64,000 nucleotides of DNA from positions 3,968,001 to 4,032,000 of the forward strand of contig NZ_CP197246.1 in the NCBI RefSeq assembly GCF_052076145.1, read 5' to 3'. Both the position numbers and the translations under genes were made by a program. Source of the stretch: Kitasatospora sp052076145 (lineage in GTDB: Bacteria; Actinomycetota; Actinomycetes; Streptomycetales; Streptomycetaceae). Of the stretch, positions 1 through 8,369 are shown one piece after another. The notes under the pieces are model-generated. The model was not told where the DNA came from. It did not search any database and worked only from the letters and a program-made list of their open reading frames with translations. Position 1 is the first letter of the stretch. Each line of letters opens with the position of its first letter.

Positions 1-427
1 ACCCGGCCGAGAGCGACTGGTAGAACGGGTTCTCCATGATCGCCTTGGCCCGCTCCGGGTCGGCGTGGGCCAGCACGACCTCGTCGAAGGTCCGCTTCAT
101 GTCCAGCATCATGGCCTGCAGCTCGCCCGGCCCGGTGACGTCCTTGACGACCCGTGGGGTGTTGTCCAGCTCGGTCAGGCCCATCGACTGGGCCAGCCGC
201 CGGGCCGGGTCGATCGTCAGCACGACGACCTTGCGGCCCCGTTCGGCCGCGCGCAGGCCGATCGCCGCCGCCGTGGTGGTCTTGCCGACTCCGCCGGAGC
301 CGCAGCAGACCACGATCCGGGTCTTCGGGTCGTCGATCAGCGCGTCCACGTCCAGCTGCGCCGCGCCGCGCCGCACCGCCGCCTGCTGCACTGCTGCCTG
401 CTGCGCAGCCGTCTGCCGGGTACTCAT
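1..427 (-). CDS. ArsA-like anion-transporting ATPase, second of a pair (partial)
   Basis: The ATPase is cut by the left window edge, so only about 142 N-terminal residues are visible. A Gln/Ala-rich start (MSTRQTAAQQ) is followed by a deviant Walker A P-loop (CCGSGGVGKTTTAAAIG) and the LTIDPARRLAQS stretch typical of the ArsA/GET3 P-loop family. The ATG (425-427) overlaps the stop of the upstream ATPase by 4 bp (ATGA), so the two are translationally coupled and probably work as the two halves of one ATPase. The same pair lies near crp and RidA in Streptomyces and Mycobacterium (Rv3679-Rv3680). In mycobacteria the pair has been linked to glycerol metabolism and stress rather than arsenite; the function here is not established. 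Confidence 0.9.
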   Translation of the reverse strand, partial: MSTRQTAAQQAAVQQAAVRRGAAQLDVDALIDDPKTRIVVCCGSGGVGKTTTAAAIGLRAAERGRKVVVLTIDPARRLAQSMGLTELDNTPRVVKDVTGPGELQAMMLDMKRTFDEVVLAHADPERAKAIMENPFYQSLSAG

Positions 428-1581
428 GCCGCCCCCTGTCGCTTCAGCTCGCCCGCCAACCGGTAGAGCCCGCCGAGGTCCACGCCCTCGCCGAGCAGCG
501 GCAGCTCGTACGTCGGCAGCCGCAGGTGCTGGAGATCGGCCCGCTGCTCGCGCTCCAGCTCGACCCGCTCGGCGTGCTCCCGGGCCTGCGCCAGCAGCGG
601 GTCGAGCAGTGGCTCGACGGCCGCCCGGACCGCCTCGCCGCTCTTCGTCCGGGCCCGGCCGCCGAGGCCGGCCTCGGCGAGGGCGAGCGCGACCTCCTCG
701 CGGTGGTCGCCGTCGACGGCCGTCACGGCGGCGGCGTCCAGTATCGGCGGGCGGACCATGTTGACCAGCACCCCGCCCACCGGCAGCTGCGCCTCGCGCA
801 GTTCGGACACCCCGTCGACGGTCTCCTGGACGGGCATCTCCTCCAGCAACGTGACGAGGTGCACCGCCGTCTCCGGCGACCGCAGCACCCGCATCACGGC
901 CTGGGCCTGCCCGTGGATCGGGCCGAACCGGGCCAGCCCGGCGACCTCGGAGTTGACGTTCAGGAACCTGGTGATCCGGCCGGTCGGCGGCGCGTCCATC
1001 ACGATCGCGTCGTAGGCCCGGCGCCCGTCCGGGCCCTTGCGGCGGGCCGCCTCGCAGGCCTTGCCGGTCAGCAGCACGTCCCGGACGCCGGGCGCGATGG
1101 TCGTCGCGAAGTCGACGAAGCCGACCTTCTGGAGCGCCTTCCCGGCCCGGCCGAGCTTGTAGAACATGTCGAGGTACTCGAGCAGCGCCTGCTCGGTGTC
1201 GATGGCCAGCGCGAAGACCTCGCCGCTGCCGCCCCCGCCCGGGAGGCCGAGCTGCGCGCGCGAGACGCTCGCGACCTTGCGCTCCTCGTACGGCAGGGCG
1301 GCGATGCCGAAGAGTTCGGCGACTCCCTGGCGGCCCTCCACCTCGATCAACAGCGTGCGGCCGCCCTCGGCGGCCAGGGCCAGCGCCAGCGCGGCGGCGA
1401 CCGTCGTCTTGCCCGTGCCGCCCTTGCCGCTGACGACGTGCAGGCGCACGCCCTCCCAGTCGGGCTCGCGCTGCTCGGGCTGCTGTCGGCCCGCTCCGTG
1501 CTGCTCCGTTGGGGGTTGGTCCGGTGGGCCGGGGGTGCTCGCCACGCTCGGTCTCCGTCCGTCTCCGAAGGACTGCACCAC
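424..1581 (-). CDS. ArsA-like anion-transporting ATPase, first of a pair
   Basis: This is a 385-aa P-loop ATPase of the ArsA/GET3 family. After about 45 poorly conserved residues comes VVSGKGGTGKTTVAAALA, a deviant Walker A with the signature lysine, followed by LLIEVEGRQG. An AIVMDAPPTGRI segment further on corresponds to the switch region. The GTG start at 1581 is preceded by GGGAGG at a spacing of about 7; an internal GTG just before the P-loop is possible but its ribosome site is too close. The stop overlaps the second ATPase (ATGA). It is transcribed away from the DUF4177 gene. Confidence 0.9.
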   Translation of the reverse strand: MVQSFGDGRRPSVASTPGPPDQPPTEQHGAGRQQPEQREPDWEGVRLHVVSGKGGTGKTTVAAALALALAAEGGRTLLIEVEGRQGVAELFGIAALPYEERKVASVSRAQLGLPGGGGSGEVFALAIDTEQALLEYLDMFYKLGRAGKALQKVGFVDFATTIAPGVRDVLLTGKACEAARRKGPDGRRAYDAIVMDAPPTGRITRFLNVNSEVAGLARFGPIHGQAQAVMRVLRSPETAVHLVTLLEEMPVQETVDGVSELREAQLPVGGVLVNMVRPPILDAAAVTAVDGDHREEVALALAEAGLGGRARTKSGEAVRAAVEPLLDPLLAQAREHAERVELEREQRADLQHLRLPTYELPLLGEGVDLGGLYRLAGELKRQGAA

Positions 1582-1737
1582 CAGGTGCCCTCCCGCGAGG
1601 GTAACCAGGGACCGCCCCCGATGCCGGGAGCACCCGGGCGGCCGGGCGGATTCATGCCCGCTTTGTGGCTCACCTCACACCTGTGCACCTGGTCGACGCC
1701 GGTGGCGGATCCGGATCACCGGGGGCCGCCACTCGTC

Positions 1738-1743
1738 TAGAGT
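1738..1743 (+). promoter_or_regulatory. Putative -10 of a leaderless promoter for the DUF4177/RidA operon
   Basis: TAGAGT lies 7 nt before the ATG at 1751 and there is no Shine-Dalgarno sequence. This fits a leaderless transcript starting at or next to the A of ATG, a common arrangement in actinobacteria. No clear -35 box was seen. Confidence 0.4.
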
Positions 1744-1750
1744 CACCCCC

Positions 1751-1909
1751 ATGACCAAGTGGGAATACGTCACCGTGCCGCTGCTCGTGCATGCCACCAA
1801 GCAGATTCTGGACACCTGGGGCGAGGACGGCTGGGAGCTCGTCCAGGTCGTCCCGGGCCCGAACAACCCCGAGCAGCTGGTTGCCTACCTCAAGCGGGAG
1901 AAGAGCTGA
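1751..1909 (+). CDS. DUF4177-like small protein
   Basis: A 52-aa protein (MTKWEYVTVPLLVHATKQIL...) with the WEYVTVPL start, a GWELVQVVPG motif and a C-terminal LKREKS, the hallmarks of the DUF4177 family of small beta-alpha proteins. Its function is unknown. Its stop codon overlaps the RidA start by 1 bp (TGATG), so the two are co-translated. The same small gene precedes ridA near crp in other streptomycetes (from memory). Confidence 0.85.
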   Translation: MTKWEYVTVPLLVHATKQILDTWGEDGWELVQVVPGPNNPEQLVAYLKREKS

Positions 1910-2379
1910 TGAGCAAGGTTGAGGACAAGCTGGCCGAGCTCGGCCTGACCCTCCCCGAGGTGGTCCCGCCGGTCGCCGCGTACGTCCCGGCCGTCCGCTC
2001 GGGCGACCACGTGCTGACCTCCGGCCAGCTGCCGATGGTCGCGGGCAAGATGCAGCACACCGGCAAGGTCGGCGCCGAGGTGACGGCCGAGGAGGCCAAG
2101 CAGCTCGCGCAGATCTGCGCGCTCAACGCGCTGGCCGCCGTGAAGTCCGTGATCGGTGACCTCGACCGGATCGAGCAGGTCGTCAAGGTGGTCGGCTTCG
2201 TCGCCTCCGCCCCCGACTTCACCGGCCAGCCCGGTGTGATCAACGGTGCGAGCGAGCTGCTCGGCGAGGTGCTCGGCGCGGCGGGCGTGCACGCCCGTAG
2301 CGCCGTCGGCGTCGCGGTGCTGCCGCTGGACGCGCCCGTCGAGGTCGAGATTCAGGTCCGGGTCACCGCCGGGGCCTGA
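1909..2379 (+). CDS. RidA family (YjgF/YER057c/UK114) protein
   Basis: 156 aa. RidA-family trimers deaminate reactive enamine/imine intermediates from PLP enzymes. Family features are VLTSGQLPMVAGKM near the N-terminus, a helix rich in A/L (ICALNALAAVKS), VVKVVGFVAS, and a C-terminal ARSAVGVAVLPLDAPVEVEI that holds the conserved Arg and the final acidic residue. The length is longer than E. coli RidA (about 128 aa) and fits the actinobacterial subfamily found beside crp (Rv3678c type). It is coupled to the DUF4177 gene and followed by a strong hairpin. Confidence 0.9.
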   Translation: MSKVEDKLAELGLTLPEVVPPVAAYVPAVRSGDHVLTSGQLPMVAGKMQHTGKVGAEVTAEEAKQLAQICALNALAAVKSVIGDLDRIEQVVKVVGFVASAPDFTGQPGVINGASELLGEVLGAAGVHARSAVGVAVLPLDAPVEVEIQVRVTAGA

Positions 2380-2405
2380 GCAGGCAAGAAGCAGCAGCGG
2401 TAAGT

Positions 2406-2435
2406 GGGCGGGGTTGGGCTCTTCCAACCCCGCCC
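2406..2435 (+). terminator. Hairpin after ridA
   Basis: A perfect 12-bp stem (GGGCGGGGTTGG / CCAACCCCGCCC) with a 6-nt loop (GCTCTT) lies 26 nt after the ridA stop and before the next promoter. It has no long T tract, as is usual in streptomycetes. Confidence 0.7.
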
Positions 2436-2445
2436 CTGGCGTGCG

Positions 2446-2451
2446 TAGCAT
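2446..2451 (+). promoter_or_regulatory. Putative -10 of a leaderless promoter for the Nudix gene
   Basis: TAGCAT is followed by 6 nt (CCGGGC) and then the ATG at 2458, with no Shine-Dalgarno sequence. The geometry is the same as that seen in front of nth and the three histidine kinases in this window. Confidence 0.45.
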
Positions 2452-2457
2452 CCGGGC

Positions 2458-3315
2458 ATGGATCATCGAAGCTCGCTGCCCATGCCGCCCTCCTGGCCGG
2501 CCCGGATTCGCTCGGTCGCGGCCGGCGAGCTGACGCCCGTCGTGCCCAAGCCGGCCGCGACGGTCGTGCTGCTGCGGGACACTGCGCACGGCCCGGAGGC
2601 GTACCTGCTGCGCCGCCGCGCCACGATGGCCTTCGCGGGCGGGATGTACGCCTACCCCGGTGGCGGGGTCGACCCGAGGGACGCGGAGGCCGAGCTCGGC
2701 TGGGCCGGCCCGTCGCCCGCCGAGTGGGGTGAGCGGCTCGGGCTGGACGCCCCGACGGCGCAGGCCGTGGTCTGCGCGGCCGTCCGGGAGACCTTCGAGG
2801 AGGCCGGGGTGCTGCTGGGCGGGCCCGACGCCGACTCCGTCACCGAGGCCCGGGACTGGACGGCCGAGCGGGCGGCCCTGGAGTCGCACGAGCTCTCCTT
2901 CGCCGACTTCCTCAAGGCCGAGGGCCTGGTGCTGCGCAGCGACCTGCTCGGGGGCTGGGCACGCTGGGTGACTCCGGAGTTCGAGGAGCGCCGGTACGAC
3001 ACCTGGTTCTTCGTCGCCCGGCTGCCGGCCGGCCAGCAGGCCGCCCGGGATGTGGGCGAGGCCGACCGGACGGCGTGGCTGGCACCCGCCGAGGCCGTCC
3101 GGGGCCACGCGGAGGGCCGCTACGGCATGCTGCCGCCGACCGTCACGGTGCTGCGCGAGCTGCTCGGCTGCGGCACGGCCGACGAGGCACTCGCGGCGGC
3201 GGCCGACCGGAAGGTCGAGCCCGTCCTGGGGCGGGCCGAGCTGGCCGGGGAGCGGATCACAGTGCGATGGTCGGGGTATGAGGAGCTGACCATCGACGGT
3301 GAGTTCCCCCGCTGA
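2458..3315 (+). CDS. Nudix hydrolase
   Basis: A 285-aa Nudix-fold protein. The core motif is present in split form: a GGGVDPRD loop, an insertion, then AAVRETFEEAGVLLGG, containing the metal-binding RExxEExG helix. The N-terminal PAATVVLLRDTAHGPEAYLL strand and the RYDTWFFVARLPAGQQ segment are typical of the large actinobacterial Nudix proteins found beside crp. The substrate cannot be told from sequence. It is a single gene with its own likely leaderless promoter. Confidence 0.88.
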   Translation: MDHRSSLPMPPSWPARIRSVAAGELTPVVPKPAATVVLLRDTAHGPEAYLLRRRATMAFAGGMYAYPGGGVDPRDAEAELGWAGPSPAEWGERLGLDAPTAQAVVCAAVRETFEEAGVLLGGPDADSVTEARDWTAERAALESHELSFADFLKAEGLVLRSDLLGGWARWVTPEFEERRYDTWFFVARLPAGQQAARDVGEADRTAWLAPAEAVRGHAEGRYGMLPPTVTVLRELLGCGTADEALAAAADRKVEPVLGRAELAGERITVRWSGYEELTIDGEFPR

Positions 3316-3413
3316 GGCGGGGAGCCCCAGCATCGGACCTGAGCGGTCCACCCGATCAGAATGTCGACAAGTAGACCGAGGGACACCGTCCCAGCCGAGG
3401 AAGGACTCGCCCG

Positions 3414-3599
3414 ATGACCCACAACGACGTGGCTCCCCGGACGCCGCGCAGCATGCCTGCCCGCAGCCTCACCGCCCGTACGTTCGTCGCGCGGAGCCTG
3501 ACGCCCCGTGCCGCCGAACCGGAGGCCGGCCCTGCGGAGCTGCCCGGCAAGCGCCCCCTGGTCCGTGAACTCGGCTTCATCGGTGAGGGCGGCCGGTGA
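3414..3599 (+). CDS. Small Arg/Pro-rich hypothetical protein
   Basis: A 61-aa ORF (MTHNDVAPRTPRSMPARSLT...) with an internal imperfect repeat (ARSLTART then ARSLTPRA) and a C-terminal ELGFIGEGGR. I do not recognise a family. Support for it being real: an AAGGA ribosome site about 10 nt upstream, strong third-position GC, and a stop that overlaps the GTG start of the next gene by 4 bp (GTGA). Such coupling suggests it is translated with the MBL-fold hydrolase. Confidence 0.55.
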   Translation: MTHNDVAPRTPRSMPARSLTARTFVARSLTPRAAEPEAGPAELPGKRPLVRELGFIGEGGR

Positions 3600-4417
3600 G
3601 CGGTCTCCTCCCGGGTGACCCCGCCGCCACCGTCGGCGGCGAGGCCACCCCACGGGCGTACTGCGTCCTGGCCCCCAACCCGTCGCCGATGACGCTCGAC
3701 GGCACCAACACCTGGCTGCTCTCCGAGCCCGACTCCGAGCTGGCCGTGGTCGTCGACCCGGGGCCGCTGGACGAGGCGCACCTGCGCCGGGTGATCGAGA
3801 CGGCCGAGCAGCGCGGCAAGCGCGTCGCGCTGACGCTGCTCACCCACGGGCACCACGACCACGCGGAGGGTGCCGCCCGCTTCGCCGAGCTCACCGGCAC
3901 CGAGGTGCGGGCCCTCGACCCGGCGCACCGGCTCGGGGCGGAGGGGCTGCGGGGCGGCCAGACGCTGGAGATCGGCGGGCTGGAGCTGCGGGTGCTCGCC
4001 ACCCCGGGACACACCGCGGACTCGCTCACCTTCCTGCTGCCCGCCGACGGCGCGGTGCTCACCGGCGACACCGTGCTCGGCCGGGGCACCACGATGGTCG
4101 CCCACCCGGACGGCAAGCTCGGCGACTACCTGGACTCACTGCGGCGGCTGCACACCATGGCGGCCGAGGGCGACGTCCGGACGATCCTGCCGGGCCACGG
4201 CCCGGTGCTGGTCGACGCGCTCGGCGCCGTCGACTACTACCTGGCGCACCGCGCCAACCGGCTGGCCCAGGTCGAGACCGCCGTCGAGGCCGGCTGCCGG
4301 ACGGCGGCCGAGGTGGTGGCCCGCGTCTACGCGGACGTGGACCCGGCGCTGTGGCCCGCGGCGGAGCTGTCCGTCCGGGCCCAGCTGGGGTACCTGGAGG
4401 ACCACGGCCTCATCTGA
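3596..4417 (+). CDS. MBL-fold metallo-hydrolase
   Basis: 273 aa. The metallo-beta-lactamase signature HGHHDHAEGA (HxHxDH) is intact, followed by ATPGHTADSL, GDTVLGRGTT and a late histidine in ILPGHGPV, giving the five motifs of a two-metal hydrolase. The C-terminal winged-helix-like part (VYADVDPALWPAAELSVRAQL) matches the LACTB2/RNase-Z-like group next to crp in actinobacteria (Rv3677c). Substrates of this group are unclear; an RNA or thioester function is possible. The start overlaps the preceding small ORF (GTGA). Confidence 0.9.
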   Translation: MSGLLPGDPAATVGGEATPRAYCVLAPNPSPMTLDGTNTWLLSEPDSELAVVVDPGPLDEAHLRRVIETAEQRGKRVALTLLTHGHHDHAEGAARFAELTGTEVRALDPAHRLGAEGLRGGQTLEIGGLELRVLATPGHTADSLTFLLPADGAVLTGDTVLGRGTTMVAHPDGKLGDYLDSLRRLHTMAAEGDVRTILPGHGPVLVDALGAVDYYLAHRANRLAQVETAVEAGCRTAAEVVARVYADVDPALWPAAELSVRAQLGYLEDHGLI

Positions 4418-4423
4418 GCCTGA

Positions 4424-4479
4424 ACGCACGTGGGGAGGGTGGGGCGCAGATCTCTGCGCCCCACCCTCCCCACGTGCGT
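4424..4479. terminator. Bidirectional terminator between MBL hydrolase and crp
   Basis: A perfect 27-bp inverted repeat (arms 4424-4450 and 4453-4479, only 2 nt between) fills the space between two convergent genes. It begins ACGCACGTGGGGAGGGTGGG. It should fold in transcripts from both sides and end both. Confidence 0.85.
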
Positions 4480-4482
4480 GCG

Positions 4483-5157
4483 TCAGCGAGACCTGCGGGA
4501 GAGCCGCTCGACGTCCATCAGGACGACCGCGCGGGCCTCCAGCTTGAGCCAGCCACGGCCCGCGAAGTCGGCGAGGGCCTTGTTGACCGTCTCGCGGGAG
4601 GCGCCGACCAGCTGGGCCAGCTCCTCCTGGGTGAGGTCGTGGGCGACGTGGATGCCCTCCTCGGACTGCACGCCGAAGCGGCGGGAGAGGTCGAGCAGCG
4701 CCTTGGCGACCCGGCCGGGCACGTCCGAGAAGACCAGGTCGGACATCACGTCGTTGGTGCGGCGCAGCCGCCGGGCGATCGCGCGCAGCAGCGCGACGGA
4801 CACCTCGGGGCGGGCGTGCAGCCAGGGCTGGAGGTCGCCGTGGCCGAGGCCCAGCAGCTTGACCTCGGTGAGGGCGGTGGCGGTGGCGGTGCGCGGGCCG
4901 GGATCGAAGAGCGAGAGCTCGCCGATCATCTCGCTGGGGCCGAGCACGGCGAGCATGTTCTCCCGGCCGTCGGGCGAGGCCCGGTGGAGCTTGACCTTGC
5001 CCTCGGCGACGACGTACAGCCGGTCGCCCGGGTCGCCCTCGTGGAACAGCGACTCGCCACGGGCGAGCGTCACCTCGGTCATGGAGGCGCGCAGCTCGCC
5101 GGCCTGCTCGTCGTCGAGAGCCGCGAACAGCGCGGCGCGCCGCAGAACGTCGTCCAC
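4483..5157 (-). CDS. crp: Crp/Fnr-family transcription regulator Crp
   Basis: 224 aa from the GTG at 5157, the same length as S. coelicolor Crp. The start is fixed by AGGAGG 7 nt upstream; an ATG further out at 5211 has no support. The cyclic-nucleotide-binding domain spans about residues 10-130 (FHEGDPGDRLYVVAEGKVKL, then GELSLFDPGPRTATATALTE, the phosphate-binding cassette). The C-terminal winged helix has LTQEELAQLVGASRETVNKA as recognition region. Crp in Streptomyces controls germination, development and many antibiotic clusters. It is divergent from whatever lies upstream, which in relatives is nth but here is an inserted segment. Confidence 0.96.
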   Translation of the reverse strand: MDDVLRRAALFAALDDEQAGELRASMTEVTLARGESLFHEGDPGDRLYVVAEGKVKLHRASPDGRENMLAVLGPSEMIGELSLFDPGPRTATATALTEVKLLGLGHGDLQPWLHARPEVSVALLRAIARRLRRTNDVMSDLVFSDVPGRVAKALLDLSRRFGVQSEEGIHVAHDLTQEELAQLVGASRETVNKALADFAGRGWLKLEARAVVLMDVERLSRRSR

Positions 5158-5319
5158 GTGCTTCCTCCTGGTGGGTGTGGCGGTACCTGTCCTCATGACT
5201 TGCATCACCAAGGATGACGCATGTCGCTCTGATCATATGAGGAGGGGGTGGGGCAAGGAGTACGGTACGGGGCCATTTGTACTCATCGGTGCCACCGGAA
5301 CGGCCCAGTCCGGCGGAAA

Positions 5320-5362
5320 ACCGGCCGCCCGCTGCGCCGAGGGCGAACAGCGGGCGGCCGGT
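5320..5362 (-). terminator. Rho-independent terminator of the exopolysaccharide operon
   Basis: A perfect 15-bp stem (ACCGGCCGCCCGCTG / CAGCGGGCGGCCGGT) with a 13-nt loop is followed on the minus strand by TTTT. It lies just after the stop at 5371. Confidence 0.8.
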
Positions 5363-5370
5363 CGGAGGTG

Positions 5371-6249
5371 CTACAGACCTGCCGCCGGGTCGGCGGTGAA
5401 GTTGCGGAAGTCCAGCTCGGTGTTGTCGACCCGGAGGCCGACACCGCCGGGGAGGCTGATCCGCTTGGCGTCCTTGTCGATGGTGTCGAGCACCGTGCGG
5501 CCGTCGATCGCGAGCACCAGCCGGACGCCGTCCGGGTGGTTGACCGCGCTGGCGGTGACGGTGTGCCACTCCCCGTACGGGAAGGCGGCCTTGCCCTCCG
5601 CGACGGTGACGTAGTCGCCCTGCTCCCCGGCCGCGCCGATGCCGGCCGGGTCGGGGGTCTTCCGCTTGATCACGACCACGCCGTCCCGCCGCCGGAAGCT
5701 GATGGCGTACAGGTCGTCCGGGGCGCGGTAGCGCAGCCAGATGTGGCCGCCGTCCCAGTCCTGCTTCGGGGTGCGGGAGGTGGTGCCGGGCGGCTGCAAC
5801 CGGACCTCGACCTTGACGGTGCAGTCCCGGAAGTCGCGGCGTCTGGTGACCAGCCGGAACACCGAGGAGCCGTTGTGCTGGTCGGAGGAGACGCCCGGCG
5901 ACTGGCCGTCGGGGAGGCCCGTCCAGCCCGCTCCGCCGTGGGCGAAGAGCGAGCCGCTGGTGACCACCCAGTCGGGGTCGTTGTGGGCGCCCTTGGCGTC
6001 GGGGTTGCGGAAGGCGTACTCGTTGGTGACCAGGCCGTCGCGCGGGAAGGCGGCGCGGAAGGCGTCGGTGTCTTCGCCGTCGTCACCGTTGCCGTCCGCA
6101 TGGTCACCGAACAGCTCCCAGGCGGCGATGGCGCCGCCGCCGAGCAGGACGGCGAGGCCGCCCAGCAGCAGTACCCGCCGCGAGATCGGGCGGCGGGCGG
6201 CCGGCCGGAGCTCTTGGGCGGTCTCGTCCTCGGGCTCCGGCGTGCTCAT
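5371..6249 (-). CDS. Membrane-anchored beta-sandwich protein of the exopolysaccharide operon
   Basis: 292 aa. A short cytoplasmic N-terminus with RRPISRR is followed by one hydrophobic segment (VLLLGGLAVLLGGGAIAAW, about residues 25-44), then an extracytoplasmic domain. That domain (HIWLRYRAPDDLYAISFRRR, GEWHTVTASA, LVLAIDGRTVLDT, GGVGLRVDNTELDFRNF) resembles the LamG/DUF1080 beta-sandwich family that binds or acts on glycans. The start codon overlaps the deacetylase stop, making it the last gene of the coupled operon. It may bind the exported polymer at the wall. Enzymatic activity cannot be inferred. Confidence 0.75.
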   Translation of the reverse strand: MSTPEPEDETAQELRPAARRPISRRVLLLGGLAVLLGGGAIAAWELFGDHADGNGDDGEDTDAFRAAFPRDGLVTNEYAFRNPDAKGAHNDPDWVVTSGSLFAHGGAGWTGLPDGQSPGVSSDQHNGSSVFRLVTRRRDFRDCTVKVEVRLQPPGTTSRTPKQDWDGGHIWLRYRAPDDLYAISFRRRDGVVVIKRKTPDPAGIGAAGEQGDYVTVAEGKAAFPYGEWHTVTASAVNHPDGVRLVLAIDGRTVLDTIDKDAKRISLPGGVGLRVDNTELDFRNFTADPAAGL

Positions 6250-8369
6250 CGAACCTCCGTGGCGGGAAGGACCTTGAGGGTCTTGGCGGTCGGCCAGGCG
6301 TGCCGGGTGACGTCCCGGTAGGCGGAGAAGGCGACGCCGCCGGTCTCGCCCTTGGCGGCGAGCTGGAGGTGGACCGTGCCGTCGACCGTGATCCAGGTGG
6401 CCTCGCTGCCGACCGTGATGACGATGTCGTGGTGGTCGGAGTCGGCCAGCGGCTTGGTCGCGACGACCTTGCGGCTGTCCGCGCTGCCGGAGAGCACCCG
6501 GACACCGCGCCGGGAGACCTCGACACTGACGGCCTGCGGGCTGCCGACGCGGACCCAGACGGCGGCGGAGACCTGCGGGCTGTTCAGGCGGCCGATGACA
6601 CCGTGCACGGTGTACTTCGTCCAGCCCGAGGTGCGGGCCTGCTCGTACGCGGCGTAGTCGGAGAGCGCCAGGCCCTGCGGGGCCAGGCCGTCGCCGCCGA
6701 TCTTCATGCCGGAGGGCTGGCCGGGGGCCGAGTCCCAGCTGGCGCCGGGGTCGAGCAGCACGGCCTGGGCGACGCCGAGCGCGCTCGGGTTGCCCGCGGT
6801 GGTGCTGGGCGGGGTCTGGGCGATCTTGAGGCCGGTGAACTTCGGCCAGTTCAGGCTCGCCGCGCCCTTGCGGACGCTGAGGCCGACGCCACCGGTGGCC
6901 TCGGTGCCCTGGGCCTTGCTCGTCCAGCTCAGCTCGGTGCGGCCGTCGACCAGCACCTTGGTCAGGCTGCCGTTGACGGTGACCTTCAGCTGGTGCGTCG
7001 CGGTGGCGACCAGCGGCTTGGTGGCGACCTGCTCGCGCTTGTCGCCGGTGCCCCGGTAGATGCCGACGAAGGATCGGCTCAGGCTGACCGTGAGCGGGTC
7101 GCCGCTGCCCGTACGGACCGTCAGGCCGACGTTGTTGTCGCTGTCGGCGAGGTCGGAGACGGTGGTCTCGGCGGTGTAGTCGTTCCAGTCCGCCGAGGTG
7201 AGCGGGAGGTATTCGGCGGAGACGTAACCGCCGGTGCTCGGGTAGGGCCCGGCGCCGGTGAGCGCGCCGATGTCCTTGCCGTTGGTGCCGTCGTTGTGCT
7301 CCCAGCCGTCGGGCTTCGCGAGGGCGTCGTCGGCGACCGGCGGCACCAGGGTCCACTGGCCGATCTCGGCCAGCAGGCTCTTGGCGGTGGTCTTCTGGTA
7401 GACCTCCAGCCGCTGCACCTGGCGGACTCCGGCGGCCCGGCGGCCGGCCGGCAGCGGGCGCTTGGAGACGTCGGTGAGGGTGGCCGCGAAGGTCTGCTCC
7501 AGCATGCCCTGGAGGGAGGGGCCGGGGACGGGCAGGTTGGCCCGCTCGCTGGTCTCCGAGAAGGGGTAGGCGAACATCTGCGGCTTCGGCAGGCCGTGCG
7601 CGTCGAAGTCGGCGAGCGACTGGGCGATGTCGCCCTGGAAGCGCGTCTGGTACTCGCCGACGGTCTCGATCCGCTTCTTGTCGGCCAGCCAGAGCCGGTT
7701 GGCCAGTGCGGAGGCCTGGGCGCCCTCGGCGTCGACCGCGCCGCGCCAGTGCAGGTCGTGGGTGTGGTCCTGGAAGTCCCAGCGGCCCGAGGAGGCCATC
7801 CGGGAGATCTCCTCCCAGGAGAGGTAGTACGGCCGGTTGTGGTCGACCCGGCCGGTGATCAGGTACGAGGCGGCGTGCATGTGGTGCTTCGCCAGGATCC
7901 GGTCGCCGTACACCCAGAGGCCGTTGGTGCCGTCGTCGAAGGTCATGTAGACCGAACGCAGCGGCGCCGGGCCGCCCTTGAGGTAGTCGACGAACTCGTC
8001 GGTGGTCAGGCTGCGGTAGCCCGCGTCCTCCAGTGCCGTGAGCTGCTCGTCGAAGGCCTGCGGCGTGATGATGTACGGGCTGTCGCTGTGCGGGTTGATG
8101 TCGTGGAAGGTCAGCACCACGGGCGCGGCGGTGTCGGGCAGCTTGGCCGCCTCGCCGTGCCAGTCGGCCTGGGTGGACCGGTCCAGGCGGAGCTCGGGCG
8201 GCGCGACCTGCGGGGTGACGTCCCGGCGGAAGGTGTAGTACTCCCAGCCCGCGTAGAACGGCATCGCCAGCACCGCGAGCGCGGCGAGGGCGAGCACCAG
8301 CCGGGAGATCCAGTGGGTGAAGCCGCGCGGCATCGGCGCGGTGGTGGCGGCCTGGCGGCGAGCGTTCAC
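6246..8369 (-). CDS. Polysaccharide deacetylase with two C-terminal beta-sandwich repeats
   Basis: 707 aa from the GTG at 8369 (ribosome site GAGGAAG). One N-terminal membrane segment (LVLALAALAVLAMPFYAGW) anchors an extracellular CE4 domain. The domain shows VVLTFHDINPHSDSPY, the metal-binding MTFDDG and DHTHDLHW, a set closest to PgaB/IcaB-type deacetylases of poly-N-acetylglucosamine. After about residue 340 come two related LamG-like modules, each with an ATKPL...TVxGS...VDG...GGVxxS pattern. It should trim N-acetyl groups from the polymer made by the GT2 upstream. Its start overlaps the 35-aa membrane ORF and its stop overlaps the next gene. Confidence 0.88.
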   Translation of the reverse strand: MNARRQAATTAPMPRGFTHWISRLVLALAALAVLAMPFYAGWEYYTFRRDVTPQVAPPELRLDRSTQADWHGEAAKLPDTAAPVVLTFHDINPHSDSPYIITPQAFDEQLTALEDAGYRSLTTDEFVDYLKGGPAPLRSVYMTFDDGTNGLWVYGDRILAKHHMHAASYLITGRVDHNRPYYLSWEEISRMASSGRWDFQDHTHDLHWRGAVDAEGAQASALANRLWLADKKRIETVGEYQTRFQGDIAQSLADFDAHGLPKPQMFAYPFSETSERANLPVPGPSLQGMLEQTFAATLTDVSKRPLPAGRRAAGVRQVQRLEVYQKTTAKSLLAEIGQWTLVPPVADDALAKPDGWEHNDGTNGKDIGALTGAGPYPSTGGYVSAEYLPLTSADWNDYTAETTVSDLADSDNNVGLTVRTGSGDPLTVSLSRSFVGIYRGTGDKREQVATKPLVATATHQLKVTVNGSLTKVLVDGRTELSWTSKAQGTEATGGVGLSVRKGAASLNWPKFTGLKIAQTPPSTTAGNPSALGVAQAVLLDPGASWDSAPGQPSGMKIGGDGLAPQGLALSDYAAYEQARTSGWTKYTVHGVIGRLNSPQVSAAVWVRVGSPQAVSVEVSRRGVRVLSGSADSRKVVATKPLADSDHHDIVITVGSEATWITVDGTVHLQLAAKGETGGVAFSAYRDVTRHAWPTAKTLKVLPATEVR

